From Methylomarinum sp. Ch1-1 (GTDB lineage Bacteria; Pseudomonadota; Gammaproteobacteria; Methylococcales; Methylomonadaceae), in NCBI RefSeq assembly GCF_030717995.2, contig NZ_CP157743.1, positions 620,001 to 684,000 on the forward strand: a stretch of DNA of 64,000 nucleotides, in the 5' to 3' direction. Within the stretch, counting starts at the first letter, position 1; every line of letters begins with the position of its first letter. The notes beneath the pieces were generated by a model. That model was not told where the DNA came from and ran no database searches. It saw nothing but the letters and a program-made list of their open reading frames with translations. The translations under genes and the position numbers were made by a program. Positions 18,167 through 27,317 of the stretch are shown in pieces.

Positions 18167-20589
18167 ATGTGCAGAAATTTCAGTAATCATAGGCGCTATT
18201 TTGACCTTCTGTTCTTTTGCGGACTGCTGCTAGCATCTGCATCTATCCGCGCTATCGAGCCGCCCTCCCCGTCTTCTCCTCAACCAAGCAAAGAACCCGC
18301 TGTCCAGCAACGGCTGGCCGAGATCAAACAGCGGCAAGCCGCTTTGACCAAGCAAAACGATTCGTTTGCCCGCCGCCTGTCGGTCGCCAAAAACGAACAA
18401 CGCAGCGATGCAGCCCAACAACTGCAAACGATACTGACGACTCTCGCACGGCTCAATGCCAGCTATGATCAACAGCTCATCGCGCTAGAGCGACACCATT
18501 CACTGACTAGCAAAAAACAACAATATCAAGAACCAAGCTGGAAAAATCGACGGCGCCCAAGCAACCCTTTTCCTTCATAGAACTGGACCAAGCCCGCGAG
18601 GAGCTGAATGTGGAATCACGCCGGGACGCGGCTTTGGCGGCTGGAATCGAACTAGCCGAAGAAGCCTTGAAGACGGCTGACGAAGCGCTGCAACAACGAC
18701 AAGAAACGGTTTCCGAACTAGCGGCCGAACAGGCCCAGGCAGATACTGAATCGAAACAACCGGAGCTCGCCTTGGAAAAGGCGCGTTGGCAATTGACGTT
18801 GGCGGAACAAAACCAAAGACTACGCCAGCTTGAACTGGATAACGAACAACTGGCGAAATCCGTTCACCAGCTTCATCTGGACTTGTTGCGCAGCCAGGTC
18901 AAGTTTCTCCAGACCCATGCAGCCTTTGGCGCCGACGAACTAAAAGAGCAATTGCGGCGCATCGACAAGGAACAATTTGCGTTGAATCGTCAGGTGGCGC
19001 GTGCAAAAAGCCAGCTGAGCACGGTCAAAACCCTGCTGGAACAGAGCAGAAAAAAATTACACACCGACCCCAGCCTTGAAGCGGACAGCGACGCCCTGCA
19101 ACTGCAATACGAGGCGTTAAAGACCCAAATAGACAACGACAGCCGCCGCATCGAGTTGCTCAACGATTCGAAGCAAGTCTGGCAACGGCGTTACGATGTG
19201 TTCAATCAGGCTGTCAATCAAGCGATGCTGCCAAAATGGCGCAGCCAAGCGAAGCAAAAATTGACCGAAATTGACCAGGAACAGGCCGCCCTGAAACTTT
19301 GGCTTGCCGACTGGCAAAGCCGTCAAATCACACTGCTGAACAAGATCGATGACGGCCAGACAAGCCGTGGAATCGAACAACAACGCGATGCAGTAAAGCA
19401 AATTCTCGCCTCGTTACAGGCCTTGCATAACGCCCTGGAAAACAGTCGCCGACTGCATAATAAACTGATCGATGAAATCAATATCCGCACGTCTCAGCGA
19501 TCCCTGCGTGAATGGGTCGAGTTGGCGTTAAATTACCAGATCTATCAAAACATGGTGCTGGATTGGTGTTACGCCTTCGCCACGGCTCTAACCACCTTCC
19601 TGCTGCTGTATTTTCTCCGCTGGATTCTGATTCTCAGGCTGAAACGCCTGGAAAAGCCGAGCAAGGCTTCATTGATCAACGCCTTTTTGTCCGTCATCCA
19701 ACGCGCGAACAGTTTTTTCTTCTTGATGCTCGCCGTCTTCGCCGCCTCCCAGTTGCTGACGCTGACGACTGCCACCCAAACCACGATCAGCAATTTGACG
19801 AAAGTGGCTACCGTGTTTCAAGTCGCCGTATGGGCCAGCAGTTTCGTCAGCGCCTGGGTGTTTCGCATTCTCGCTCGTCGCACCAAAGGCGACGGCGCCA
19901 GCATGAGCGCCTTATCGATTTTCAACTTTTCCAGCCAAGTGATAGTCTGGTCGATCGCCTTATTGCTGATCCTGCAGAACTTCGGCATCGATGTCACCGC
20001 GTTGGTCGCCGGTCTGGGCATCGGCGGCGTCGCTATCGCGCTGGCCTTGCAGCGCATACTCGGCGACCTGTTCTCGTCCTTCTCGATCGTGTTGGACAAA
20101 CCCTTTGTCGTCGGCGATTTCATCATCTTCGACGATTTCCTCGGCAGTGTCGAACACATCGGCATCAAAACCACCCGCATCCGCAGCCTGAGCGGGGAAC
20201 AGATCATTTGCGCCAACGGCGACCTGCTCAACACCCGTATACGCAATTACAAGCGCATGAACGAACGCCGCGTCACCTTTAAAATCGGCGTGGTTTACCA
20301 AACCCCGCCGGAAAAACTGCAACAAATCCCCGCCATGATCCGGGAAATCATCGAGGCGCAACAGCCCACTCGTTTCGATCGCGCCCATTTCAGCGCTTAT
20401 GACGATTTCGCCCTGCTCTTCGAAATCGTCTATTACGTGTTGGATCCCGATTACAACCTCTACATGGATATCCAACAAGCAATCAACCTGGAGATCTTCA
20501 CGCGTTTTCAAGCCGCCGGCATCCAATTCGCCTATCCGACCCAATCGCTTTACCTGCAGAACCTGCCCAGCCAGGAAAACTTGCAGTGA
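18167..20589 (+). pseudogene. MscS/MscK-type mechanosensitive channel gene with a frameshift
   Basis: Two frames together encode one long channel protein. The first begins at ATG 18167 behind GGAGGAGG, with a signal peptide (FDLLFFCGLLLASASIRA) and coiled coil, and runs off-frame near 18530. The second is open from 18511 and continues the coiled coil (KLEKSTAPKQ, FIELDQAREEL) with no start of its own before GTG 18610. Then come about five membrane segments and a full MscS domain (VAGLGIGGVAIALALQ, then IKTTRIRSLSGEQI). A single missing base in roughly 18512-18534 explains the break. The six-A run at 18512-18517 is not in the register for a canonical -1 slippery site. It could be an inactivating mutation or a sequencing error. 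Confidence 0.8.
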
Positions 20590-20769
20590 TTGGACCCATG
20601 AGCGTCAGTGGCAAGACGCAACCATTGTAGGAATGTAGGAACGATCGCGGCCGTGTAGACTCGAAGACAACATCTAACGCCAAGGAAAGCCTTCCGGGAG
20701 CTTATGCGTTAGAAATCAAAATCTACTCTGCCTTAAGTGAATAATTACTGCAGCATAGATACATTTTGT
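20590..20769. other. Unique intergenic DNA after the channel gene
   Basis: No gene or recognised repeat up to the left end of the family E element. CCTTCCGGGAGCTTATGCG near 20690 resembles other GC-rich intergenic stretches. The bases at 20762-20769 (CATTTTGT) are the left target duplication of the element that follows. Confidence 0.5.
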
Positions 20770-20988
20770 GTAACTGCTCGCCCCACTTATCGAACGCGGC
20801 AGGGCATGTGGATTCGCCGCCAGGTAATCCGCCTGGTACGCACAACGGCTAATTTTGCCCCGGTGGCGGTTTTTGGCGGCTTGCTTCGCGAAGCCGCCCT
20901 ACGCGTTATATTGCAACCGTCGGATGGCCCCACCGGGTGGATAAGCCTGAAGGGCGCATCCACCCTACGAATGGGGGTGAGTAGTTAC
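20770..20988. mobile_element. Family E element (219 bp) containing a family D module
   Basis: Ends GTAACTGCTCGCCCC and GGGGGTGAGTAGTTAC are imperfect inverted copies. The left flank is CATTTTGT (20762-20769). The matching right copy CATTTTGT is found after the adjacent family A element (21260-21267), because A inserted into E's right flank. A family D module with core hairpin 20875-20898 lies inside, flanked by sequence matching the other E copy at 4742-4874. GTAA ends and an 8-bp duplication again recall IS66-type elements. Confidence 0.78.
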
Positions 20989-20995
20989 CATTTTG

Positions 20996-21258
20996 GTAAT
21001 TATTCAGCGTATTTTTATCAGAGGGAGTAGGTTATTGATTTATCGGGCTGTCTGCAACAGGACGTTGCAGTCAGAGCTTACGCCGCACAGGGAAGTGCAA
21101 GTGCCGCGTGAAGCAGGATGCTGTTAGCTGCCATGGAAGTATTCACCCAGCACCTAAATACCATAGACTATTGGCAATGATTTATAATCGTCGTTTATTT
21201 AGGTGCTGGGAAATCAATGACCTACTCCCTAACCCCCTGAAAGATACTGAATAGTTAC
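20996..21258 (+). mobile_element. Family A element, copy 2 (263 bp), with exact 8-bp target duplication
   Basis: Ends GTAATTATTCAGCG and CTGAATAGTTAC. CCATTTTG flanks it at 20988-20995 and 21259-21266. The core is enlarged by a GCCGCACAGGGAAGTGC unit, also seen tandemly at 36667-36819, and by a family C palindrome at 21146-21210. It inserted at the right edge of the family E element. Confidence 0.88.
21146..21210. repeat. Family C palindrome (65 bp)
   Basis: CCCAGCACCTAAAT and ATTTAGGTGCTGGG form a perfect inverted repeat around a loop of the second type (contains ATAGACTATTGGC). It replaces the short spacer GCGTCCCGAG found at this position in simple family A copies. Confidence 0.85.
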
Positions 21259-21304
21259 CCATTTTGTTTGGATTATTTACCTACCGAGACCCGAAGGAGG
21301 TCAA

Positions 21305-21634
21305 ATGAACAAAAAGCATCAATACATCGCTGTCGCGATCACCGTCCTCACATTATCGATCTCTGCAAACGCAGAAGCACAAACTTCCGCTCGAAAACTC
21401 GGTAGGGGACTGGCCGCAATGACCTGCGGTTTTCTCGAAATCCCCGGCAACATTATCGCCGAAACCAGGGCGCAAGGCGCTGTCGGGGTCCCGATTGGGC
21501 TCGCCATAGGCTTAGGCATGACCGTCACCCGGGAACTAGTCGGCGTTTATGAATTTGTCAGCGCGCCATTTCCGATGCCGGCGGGATTTCAGCCGATACT
21601 AAGGCCCGAGTATCCTTGGGATTATTTCGATTAA
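21305..21634 (+). CDS. Exosortase system-associated protein, TIGR04073 family
   Basis: A 109-residue exported protein. A signal peptide covers about residues 1-25 (cleavage after ANAEA) and a GGAGG site precedes the ATG. The mature part RKLGRGLAAMTCGFLEIPGN and the Gly-rich VPIGLAIGLGMTV match TIGR04073, a small family whose members occur in genomes with exosortase/EpsH sorting. The family's job is unknown. Its presence suggests that exosortase and PEP-CTERM proteins occur elsewhere in this genome. Confidence 0.8.
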   Translation: MNKKHQYIAVAITVLTLSISANAEAQTSARKLGRGLAAMTCGFLEIPGNIIAETRAQGAVGVPIGLAIGLGMTVTRELVGVYEFVSAPFPMPAGFQPILRPEYPWDYFD

Positions 21635-21738
21635 ACCCGCCAACAACACTTTCAATTTGCAGGACCCCATTTTATTAGGGTGCGCCGAAAGAGGTCGTTT
21701 GTTGATACGCCATGCGCAGCATCGGCGGAAACCCATCT

Positions 21739-21771
21739 CCGGCGTAATTCGGCTTGCGTCGATTACGCCGG
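21739..21771. terminator. Perfect 10-bp hairpin between convergent genes
   Basis: CCGGCGTAAT and ATTACGCCGG pair perfectly around a 13-base loop. It lies between the TIGR04073 gene and the convergent parB, and could act for both. There is no T-run on either side. Confidence 0.5.
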
Positions 21772-21795
21772 CGAGTCATTTCCTTTAAGGTGGTT

Positions 21796-22665
21796 TCAGC
21801 TGATTTTACCGACGATCCCTTCCAGTTCTTCCAGGCTGGTGTAGCTGATCACCAGCTTGCCTTTGCCGCTCTGTTGATGATTGATTTCGACCTTGGCGCC
21901 GGTTTTCGCGCTCAATTCTTCCTGCAACCTGAGAGTATCGGGATCTTTTCTCGGCTTCTCCGCTTTCTTGCCATCGTCTTCCCGCTGCAACTCCTTGACC
22001 AGCTTTTCCACGGCGCGCACCGACAGACCTTGTTTTACCGTCTTATAGGCGACATCGATCTGTTGTTTTTCCTCCAGACTGAGCATCGCCCTGGCGTGAC
22101 CCATTTCCAGCAGGCCCTTGGCCATCAAATTTTTGACCTCGGCATGTAAATCCAACAATCTGAGCAAATTGGAGACCGTCGCCCTGGATTTACCGACCGC
22201 GGATGCAATCTGCTGATGAGTCAAGCCGAATTCATCCAGCAGCCTTTGCAAGGCTTCCGATTCCTCCAACGGATTCAGATCTTCCCGCTGGATATTTTCA
22301 ATCAGCGCGATCGCCATCACCGATTGGTCGTCAATATCCTTAACGATCACCGGCACTTCATGTAACTCGGCCAACTGCGCCGCGCGCCAGCGTCGTTCGC
22401 CGGCGATGATTTCATATTTTTCGTCTGCCAGATGACGCACGATAATCGGTTGAATAATGCCCTGCGCGGCGATGGAATCGGACAATTCCTTGAGTTTTTC
22501 CGGGTCCATGTCCTTGCGCGGCTGATATTTACCACGCTGCAAGAGTTCGATCGGCAGGGTCTGCGTATCATGCCGCTTTTTCTGTTCCGTCTCGCCGGCA
22601 GGCGGCGCTACCTCACCCAACAAAGCATCCAAACCGCGCCCTAAACCTCGTTTTTTTACGGCCAT
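21796..22665 (-). CDS. parB: Chromosome partitioning protein ParB
   Basis: A 289-residue CTPase and DNA-binding protein that loads on parS sites near the origin. It shows the N-terminal RGLGRGLDALL box, the ParB/Srx-like domain with GERRWRAAQLA, the LIENIQREDLNPLEEA-like stretch (ENIQREDLNP), a helix-turn-helix (LTHQQIASAVGKSRATVSNL) and a C-terminal dimer domain. It starts eight bases after parA. No perfect parS sequence was found by eye in the window. Confidence 0.96.
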   Translation of the reverse strand: MAVKKRGLGRGLDALLGEVAPPAGETEQKKRHDTQTLPIELLQRGKYQPRKDMDPEKLKELSDSIAAQGIIQPIIVRHLADEKYEIIAGERRWRAAQLAELHEVPVIVKDIDDQSVMAIALIENIQREDLNPLEESEALQRLLDEFGLTHQQIASAVGKSRATVSNLLRLLDLHAEVKNLMAKGLLEMGHARAMLSLEEKQQIDVAYKTVKQGLSVRAVEKLVKELQREDDGKKAEKPRKDPDTLRLQEELSAKTGAKVEINHQQSGKGKLVISYTSLEELEGIVGKIS

Positions 22666-22673
22666 ATCGTTCT

Positions 22674-23444
22674 TTAACTCTGTTTTTCTTTTCTGATCAT
22701 TTCACCGGCCAGCGCAATATAAGCGACTGCGCCGCGCGAAGCCTTATCATACATCAGCACAGGCACTCCATGGCTGGGCGCCTCGGCGAGACGGATATTG
22801 CGCGGTACGCAGGTTCTAAACACCTTGTCGCCAAAGTATTCCATCAGCTGATCGGAAACGTCTTTGGTCAGACGACTGCGGTTGTCGAACATCGTGCGCA
22901 AGATGCCTTCCAGATGCAGACCCGGATTGACCGCTTCGCGAATATTTTTCAGCGTCGCCATCAGCGCCGACAAACCTTCCAAGGCGTAATATTCACACTG
23001 CATCGGTATCAATACGCTGTTGGCGGCCACCATCGCGTTCAGGGTCAACATGTTCAAGGAAGGTGGACAATCGATCAGAATATAGTCGTAGTTGTTTTTA
23101 ACCTGTAACAAGGCGTCGGCCAGGCGGCGTTCGCGATGAGGCGCATCCATCAGCTGCACTTCCGCCGCAGTCAAGTCGCCATTGCCGGGAATGATATCGA
23201 AGCCGATTTCCTGGTTATGGATAATCGTTTCCGCCACCGGCACTTCTTCCAACAGCAATTCACAGCTGGAATATTTGCTTTCTTCTTTGACGACGCCGCA
23301 GCCCATCGCCGCATTGCCTTGTGGGTCCATGTCGATCAACAAGACTTTGCGCTTGGCCGCGGCCAGTGATGCCGCCAGATTGACACTGGTGGTCGTTTTC
23401 CCGACCCCACCCTTTTGATTGGTAACGGCAATTATCTTAGCCAT
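22674..23444 (-). CDS. parA: Chromosome partitioning ATPase ParA (Soj)
   Basis: A 256-residue deviant-Walker ATPase that drives origin segregation with ParB. KGGVGKTT near the N-terminus is the deviant Walker A motif, with the signature lysine, followed by LLIDMDPQGNAA and DYILIDCPPSL. Its start overlaps the rsmG stop by eight bases, consistent with one mnmG-rsmG-parA-parB operon. It is a short, chromosomal-type ParA without an N-terminal DNA-binding domain. Confidence 0.96.
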   Translation of the reverse strand: MAKIIAVTNQKGGVGKTTTSVNLAASLAAAKRKVLLIDMDPQGNAAMGCGVVKEESKYSSCELLLEEVPVAETIIHNQEIGFDIIPGNGDLTAAEVQLMDAPHRERRLADALLQVKNNYDYILIDCPPSLNMLTLNAMVAANSVLIPMQCEYYALEGLSALMATLKNIREAVNPGLHLEGILRTMFDNRSRLTKDVSDQLMEYFGDKVFRTCVPRNIRLAEAPSHGVPVLMYDKASRGAVAYIALAGEMIRKEKQS

Positions 23445-24066
23445 GCTTGCTTTGCCTCTCTATTCGCACCAGACACCTTTCCGCCGCTATTCCCGGCACA
23501 TCGATCGGTATTACTGTATATTTTTCGGTTAGTTGCATTAATTCCTGCTCAGGATTCTGACCTTTCATCGCCAATAACACAGCCTCTTCGGCCAATAAAT
23601 GACGGGTCAGATTGATGATAGTTTCCAGGCTGGCGAAGGCCCGCATAATCACGGTGGAAAAACGTTCGGACGGGGTGAATTGCTCGACCCGACTGTGTTT
23701 TACCGTGACATTTTTCAGTTTCAGTTCCAAAATCGCCTGCTGTACGAAACGCGTTTTCTTGGAATTGGAATCCACCAGCGTAAATTCCACCTGCGGCAAA
23801 AAAATCGCCAGTGGAATTCCCGGCAAACCTGCGCCAGTGCCGATATCGGCGACCCTGCTTCCTTGCACATAGGGGAGGATGGCCAAGCTGTCCAGAATGT
23901 GCAACGTCGCCATTTCCCGCTCGTCGCGGACAGCAGTCAAATTATAAGCTTTATTCCATTTGCCGATCAGTTTTATGAATGCCAGCAGCCGATCGATTTT
24001 CTCCTCATCGACCGGCAACGCCAATTGCTGCAGCCCCTGCCGCAGTATATGCCGACATTTATCCAT
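23437..24066 (-). CDS. rsmG: 16S rRNA (guanine-527-N7)-methyltransferase
   Basis: A 209-residue SAM-dependent methyltransferase for m7G527 of 16S rRNA (GidB). The SAM-binding motif VADIGTGAGLPGIPLAI and the acidic FTLVDSNSKKT strand are clear. The length is normal. Start and mnmG stop share one base (TGATG), which indicates tight coupling. Confidence 0.95.
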   Translation of the reverse strand: MDKCRHILRQGLQQLALPVDEEKIDRLLAFIKLIGKWNKAYNLTAVRDEREMATLHILDSLAILPYVQGSRVADIGTGAGLPGIPLAIFLPQVEFTLVDSNSKKTRFVQQAILELKLKNVTVKHSRVEQFTPSERFSTVIMRAFASLETIINLTRHLLAEEAVLLAMKGQNPEQELMQLTEKYTVIPIDVPGIAAERCLVRIERQSKHG

Positions 24067-25940
24067 CAGGCGCTTTTCTTCTTCAAATGAACCAATAGCA
24101 GCGAAATCGCGGCCGGAGTCACGCCGGGAATTCGCGAGGCCTGACCCAGCGTCTCCGGTCTTTGCTGACGCAGCTTTTCGCTGACTTCGTTGGACAATCC
24201 CGAAACATTGCGGTAATCGACATCATCCGGCAGGGGCAGATGATCGTAACGCCGGGTTCTGTTGATCTCGGTTTGCTGACGGTCGATATAACCGGCATAT
24301 TTGGCCTGAATCGCCACCTGCTCGGCCACCTGTTCCGGTACGTCTCCGGCCTCTGCGAAACCGAGCAGGCGGCCGACATCCACTTCGGGGCGACGCAATA
24401 ATTCCATTAAACTGGCCTCCTTCTGCAATTTTTTGCCCCAGTATTGTTCCGCCTGCGCGGCCTGTTCGCTGCCGGCCCTGATCCATTTTTTCGCCAGTTC
24501 GCCTTGCAAGCGGGCGATGGCCTCGCGTTTCTCGCTGAAAGTCCGCCAGCGCTGCTCGTCGACCAAGCCTAATTCACGCCCTTTCTCGGTCAAACGCAGA
24601 TCGGCATTATCCTCTCTAAGCAACAGCCGATATTCCGCCCGGCTGGTGAACATGCGATAGGGCTCCTGCGTGCCGCGGGTGATGAGATCGTCGATCATCA
24701 CGCCGATATAGGCCTCGTCGCGCGCAGGACACCAGCTTTCCAGTCCCAGCACTCGGCGCGCCGCATTCAGGCCGGCGATCAAACCTTGCGCCGCCGCTTC
24801 CTCATAGCCGGTGGTGCCGTTGATCTGACCGGCAAAAAACAGACCGTCCATGTGTTTCGTTTCCAATGACGATTTCAGATCGCGCGGATCGAAAAAGTCA
24901 TATTCGATCGCATAACCGGGGCGGATGATCTCGGCCTGTTCGAAACCGAGCATCGAGCGGACAAATTGATACTGCACCTCGAACGGCAGACTGGTGGAAA
25001 TGCCGTTCGGATAGATCTCATTGGTGTTCAGGCCTTCCGGTTCGACAAAGATCTGATGAGAATCGCGCTCTGCGAAGCGCATCACCTTGTCTTCGATCGA
25101 CGGACAATAGCGCGGCCCAACCCCTTCGATGACGCCGGTATACATCGGCGAACGATCCAAGCCGGAACGTATGATGTCATGTGTCTCGCTGTTTGTGCGG
25201 GTGATGTAACAGGGAATTTGGCGCGGATGATCTTCCCGTTTGCCCAGAAACGAGAATACCGGCACAGGATCATCGCCATGTTGCACCTGCAGCTTGCTGT
25301 AATCGATGGTTCTGCCGTCTATACGCGGCGGCGTGCCGGTCTTCAAGCGATCGACTCGGAACGGCAATTCTCTTAGCCTTTCCGCCAGCGCAATCGACGC
25401 CGCATCGCCGGCCCTGCCGCCACTGTAATTCTGCAAACCGATATGAATCTTGCCGCCCAGGAAGGTGCCGGTGGTCAACACCACTGCGCGAGCATAAAAT
25501 TCCAAGCCCATCTGGGTTTTAACGCCAACCGCCTCGCCTGATTCTACGATCAAGTCGGCGACGGTCTGTTGAAACAAGGCCAGATTAGGCTGGTTTTCCA
25601 GCGTACTTCTGACCGCCTGTTTATACAGGTTGCGATCAGCCTGAGCGCGCGTTGCGCGGACCGCGGGTCCCTTGCTGGCATTGAGAATGCGGAACTGAAT
25701 GCCGGCTTGGTCTATCGCGCTAGCCATCACGCCGCCCAGCGCGTCGATTTCCTTGACCAGGTGTCCCTTGCCGATACCGCCGATCGCCGGATTGCAACTC
25801 ATCTGTCCGAGAGTTTCAATATTCTGGGTCAATAATAAAGTCTGCGCGCCGCATCGTGCCGCGGCAAGAGCCGCTTCGGTACCGGCGTGGCCGCCACCGA
25901 CAACGATTACATCAAAAATTTTCTGGAATTTCACAGTCAA
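24066..25940 (-). CDS. mnmG: tRNA uridine-5-carboxymethylaminomethyl synthase, FAD subunit
   Basis: A 624-residue FAD protein (GidA) that with MnmE makes the cmnm5U34 wobble modification. The dinucleotide-binding motif [19 protein letters not shown] opens the protein, [16 protein letters not shown] and [13 protein letters not shown] follow, and a C-terminal helical domain recruits MnmE. It is full length. MnmE itself is encoded 21 kb away at 47-48.3 kb instead of next door. It is the first gene of the mnmG-rsmG-parA-parB operon. Confidence 0.97.
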   Translation of the reverse strand: MTVKFQKIFDVIVVGGGHAGTEAALAAARCGAQTLLLTQNIETLGQMSCNPAIGGIGKGHLVKEIDALGGVMASAIDQAGIQFRILNASKGPAVRATRAQADRNLYKQAVRSTLENQPNLALFQQTVADLIVESGEAVGVKTQMGLEFYARAVVLTTGTFLGGKIHIGLQNYSGGRAGDAASIALAERLRELPFRVDRLKTGTPPRIDGRTIDYSKLQVQHGDDPVPVFSFLGKREDHPRQIPCYITRTNSETHDIIRSGLDRSPMYTGVIEGVGPRYCPSIEDKVMRFAERDSHQIFVEPEGLNTNEIYPNGISTSLPFEVQYQFVRSMLGFEQAEIIRPGYAIEYDFFDPRDLKSSLETKHMDGLFFAGQINGTTGYEEAAAQGLIAGLNAARRVLGLESWCPARDEAYIGVMIDDLITRGTQEPYRMFTSRAEYRLLLREDNADLRLTEKGRELGLVDEQRWRTFSEKREAIARLQGELAKKWIRAGSEQAAQAEQYWGKKLQKEASLMELLRRPEVDVGRLLGFAEAGDVPEQVAEQVAIQAKYAGYIDRQQTEINRTRRYDHLPLPDDVDYRNVSGLSNEVSEKLRQQRPETLGQASRIPGVTPAAISLLLVHLKKKSA

Positions 25941-25989
25941 ACTATGGTCTGATAAAACGTGTATCTTAATAGTTTACGGCGAAAAAATC

Positions 25990-26256
25990 ATGAAAAAACG
26001 TAAGAAATCAAACGGCTTGCAGATAGCCGAGCAACGAAACCCGGTGGCGAAATATGCTCACCGCTTCAATAAGGCGAGGGTTTTCAAAGATAAAAGCAAA
26101 TATCAACGCCAAGCCAAACATAAAGGCCGGGAGCCTTTTCCAATCAAGTCGGCGGACTTTATCGGAAAAGGTTCCCGCCTTATTGCTTATCCCCCTCTTG
26201 GGCGCAATGCATACATCGGCTGGAATAGGGCATGGCCTTCAGGCGCGCTTTTTTAA
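25990..26256 (+). CDS. Small basic conserved-looking protein
   Basis: An 88-codon frame divergent from mnmG. The first ~55 residues are strongly basic and carry NPVAKYAHRFNKARVFKDK followed by KHKGREPF, which I recall from a small family of uncharacterised gammaproteobacterial proteins; I cannot name the function. The last ~25 residues overlap the 3' end of the convergent DksA-like gene by 77 bases and look atypical, so the true C-terminus may differ. A ribosome-binding site is not obvious. Confidence 0.55.
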   Translation: MKKRKKSNGLQIAEQRNPVAKYAHRFNKARVFKDKSKYQRQAKHKGREPFPIKSADFIGKGSRLIAYPPLGRNAYIGWNRAWPSGALF

Positions 26257-26548
26257 TCGGGCTACCGCAAATCAGACAAATGCCGTAAGTTCCGCTGTCT
26301 ATTCGTGAAATAGCCTGTTTCACCTGTGCTATTTCCTCCCGGGCCGCATTGCCCAGCGCATCCAACACCTGGTCATTTTCCGTTTCCACGGCCTGTTCGG
26401 AAAAATCCTGGTCCAGCGGCTTATCGGTATGTTTTACGTCATCGGTAATTTTTTTCAACCGCTCGTCGAGATCTTCCAGCATTTCGATTAAATTACTGCG
26501 TACGTCGTTGTATTCTGCCAAAACCGTTACCTGCCTTCTCGTTAACAA
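26180..26548 (-). CDS. DksA/TraR-type C4 zinc-finger protein
   Basis: Up to 122 residues: an N-terminal coiled coil (about 10-75) and a C-terminal DksA/TraR zinc finger with CLICG and CMHC as the four cysteines. Members bind the RNA polymerase secondary channel. The coiled-coil tip lacks an obvious DksA-type Asp-Ala pair, so it resembles the shorter DksA-like proteins rather than DksA itself. The start is uncertain. The TTG at 26546-26548 gives the listed length; a TTG at 26519-26521, spaced well from AAGGCAGG, is an alternative. Confidence 0.8.
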   Translation of the reverse strand: MLTRRQVTVLAEYNDVRSNLIEMLEDLDERLKKITDDVKHTDKPLDQDFSEQAVETENDQVLDALGNAAREEIAQVKQAISRIDSGTYGICLICGSPIKKARLKAMPYSSRCMHCAQEGDKQ

Positions 26549-26683
26549 CCTCGATCAATAATGTCTCGGTTTTTATGGTTTGTCATCGTGTAATTATTCA
26601 GCGTACTTTTATCAGAGGGATTAGGTTATTGATTTATCGGGCTGTCTGCAACAAGCGGATTTTTGCTCTGACCGCCAACGTAG

Positions 26684-26707
26684 GGCGGCTTCGCGAAGCA
26701 AGCCGCC
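26684..26707. repeat. Family D hairpin inside family A copy 3
   Basis: GGCGGCTT-CGCGAAGC-AAGCCGCC, the reverse orientation of the usual form, at the start of a module that continues to about 26910 with GTGTCGAACAGCGTGAAGCG and CCGTAGGAGGC, as near 3115-3180. Confidence 0.75.
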
Positions 26708-26952
26708 AAAAACCGCCACCGGAGGCAAAATTGGTCATTGTGGTTTCCAGGCGCATTGTCTATCGGCGAACCACCCGACGGTTGCATGCCAATGTAGCCT
26801 TGCCTTCGGATGTGTCGAACAGCGTGAAGCGCATCAAAACAAGGTGCGCTTGCTCCGCCAAAGTCTGCCCGTAGGAGGCCCGCCCTCGGGCCGAATGGCT
26901 CTTTTCGCGCCGAAATCAATGACCTGCTGCCTTGAAAGACACCGAATCGCTA

Positions 26953-27190
26953 CAGCAATTCCCACTTTGGCGTTCAAAAAGGGCATGGGGTGTGTTTGGC
27001 GAGGATGTCGGCAGCAAGGATGCTGCCGTCAAGCCCCCAGGGATGGGTTTACCCAGCACCTAAATTCCATGGCTACTGGACTATATTTTACATTCCAGCA
27101 TAATTTAGGTGCTGGGTGAACGGCGCTCCTCGACAGACACACCCCATGCCCTAAACACCGCAAAAATACTCAAACTGATGGGAATTGCTG
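26953..27190 (+). mobile_element. Family B element, full copy (238 bp) with exact 9-bp target duplication
   Basis: Ends CAGCAATTCCCA and TGGGAATTGCTG are perfect 12-bp inverted repeats. GAATCGCTA flanks it on both sides (26944-26952 and 27191-27199). The duplicated bases are the end of the family A element it entered. Inner arms pair AAAAAGGGCATGGGGTGTG-type sequence with CACACCCCATGCCC, and a family C palindrome occupies 27052-27116. It has no coding capacity. Confidence 0.9.
27052..27116. repeat. Family C palindrome (65 bp)
   Basis: CCCAGCACCTAAATT and AATTTAGGTGCTGGG surround the common loop (ATGGCTACTGGACTATATTT and onward). Both arms are intact. Confidence 0.85.
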
Positions 27191-27317
27191 GAATCGCTAC
27201 GTCTTCGTTAACATATCAATAGATTGAACTATACTGGGTTTTAACCGACTAATCATCGTTATTTTAACGCCTGACCGTCATAAAATTTTCAGTTAACGGA
27301 AATCACGCTTCCCGATT

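Larger units (their letters stand above)
26590..27200 (+). mobile_element. Family A element, copy 3, enlarged and interrupted by family B
   Basis: The left end GTAATTATTCAGCG is at 26590. The right end (GAATCGCTAC) was duplicated when family B inserted, so the element now runs to 27200. Its target duplication spans the whole composite: GTCATCGT at 26582-26589 and GTCTTCGT at 27201-27208 (one mismatch). The core contains a long family D module (hairpin 26684-26707, then about 180 bp) before the inner arm AAATCAATGACCTGC. The composite fills the gap between the DksA-like gene and moxR. Confidence 0.82.

Noticed and set aside
18505-18540. Programmed -1 frameshifting in the channel gene
   Set aside because: The A-run is not in the X-XXY-YYZ register of the upstream frame and no downstream stimulator was evident; a simple indel is more likely.
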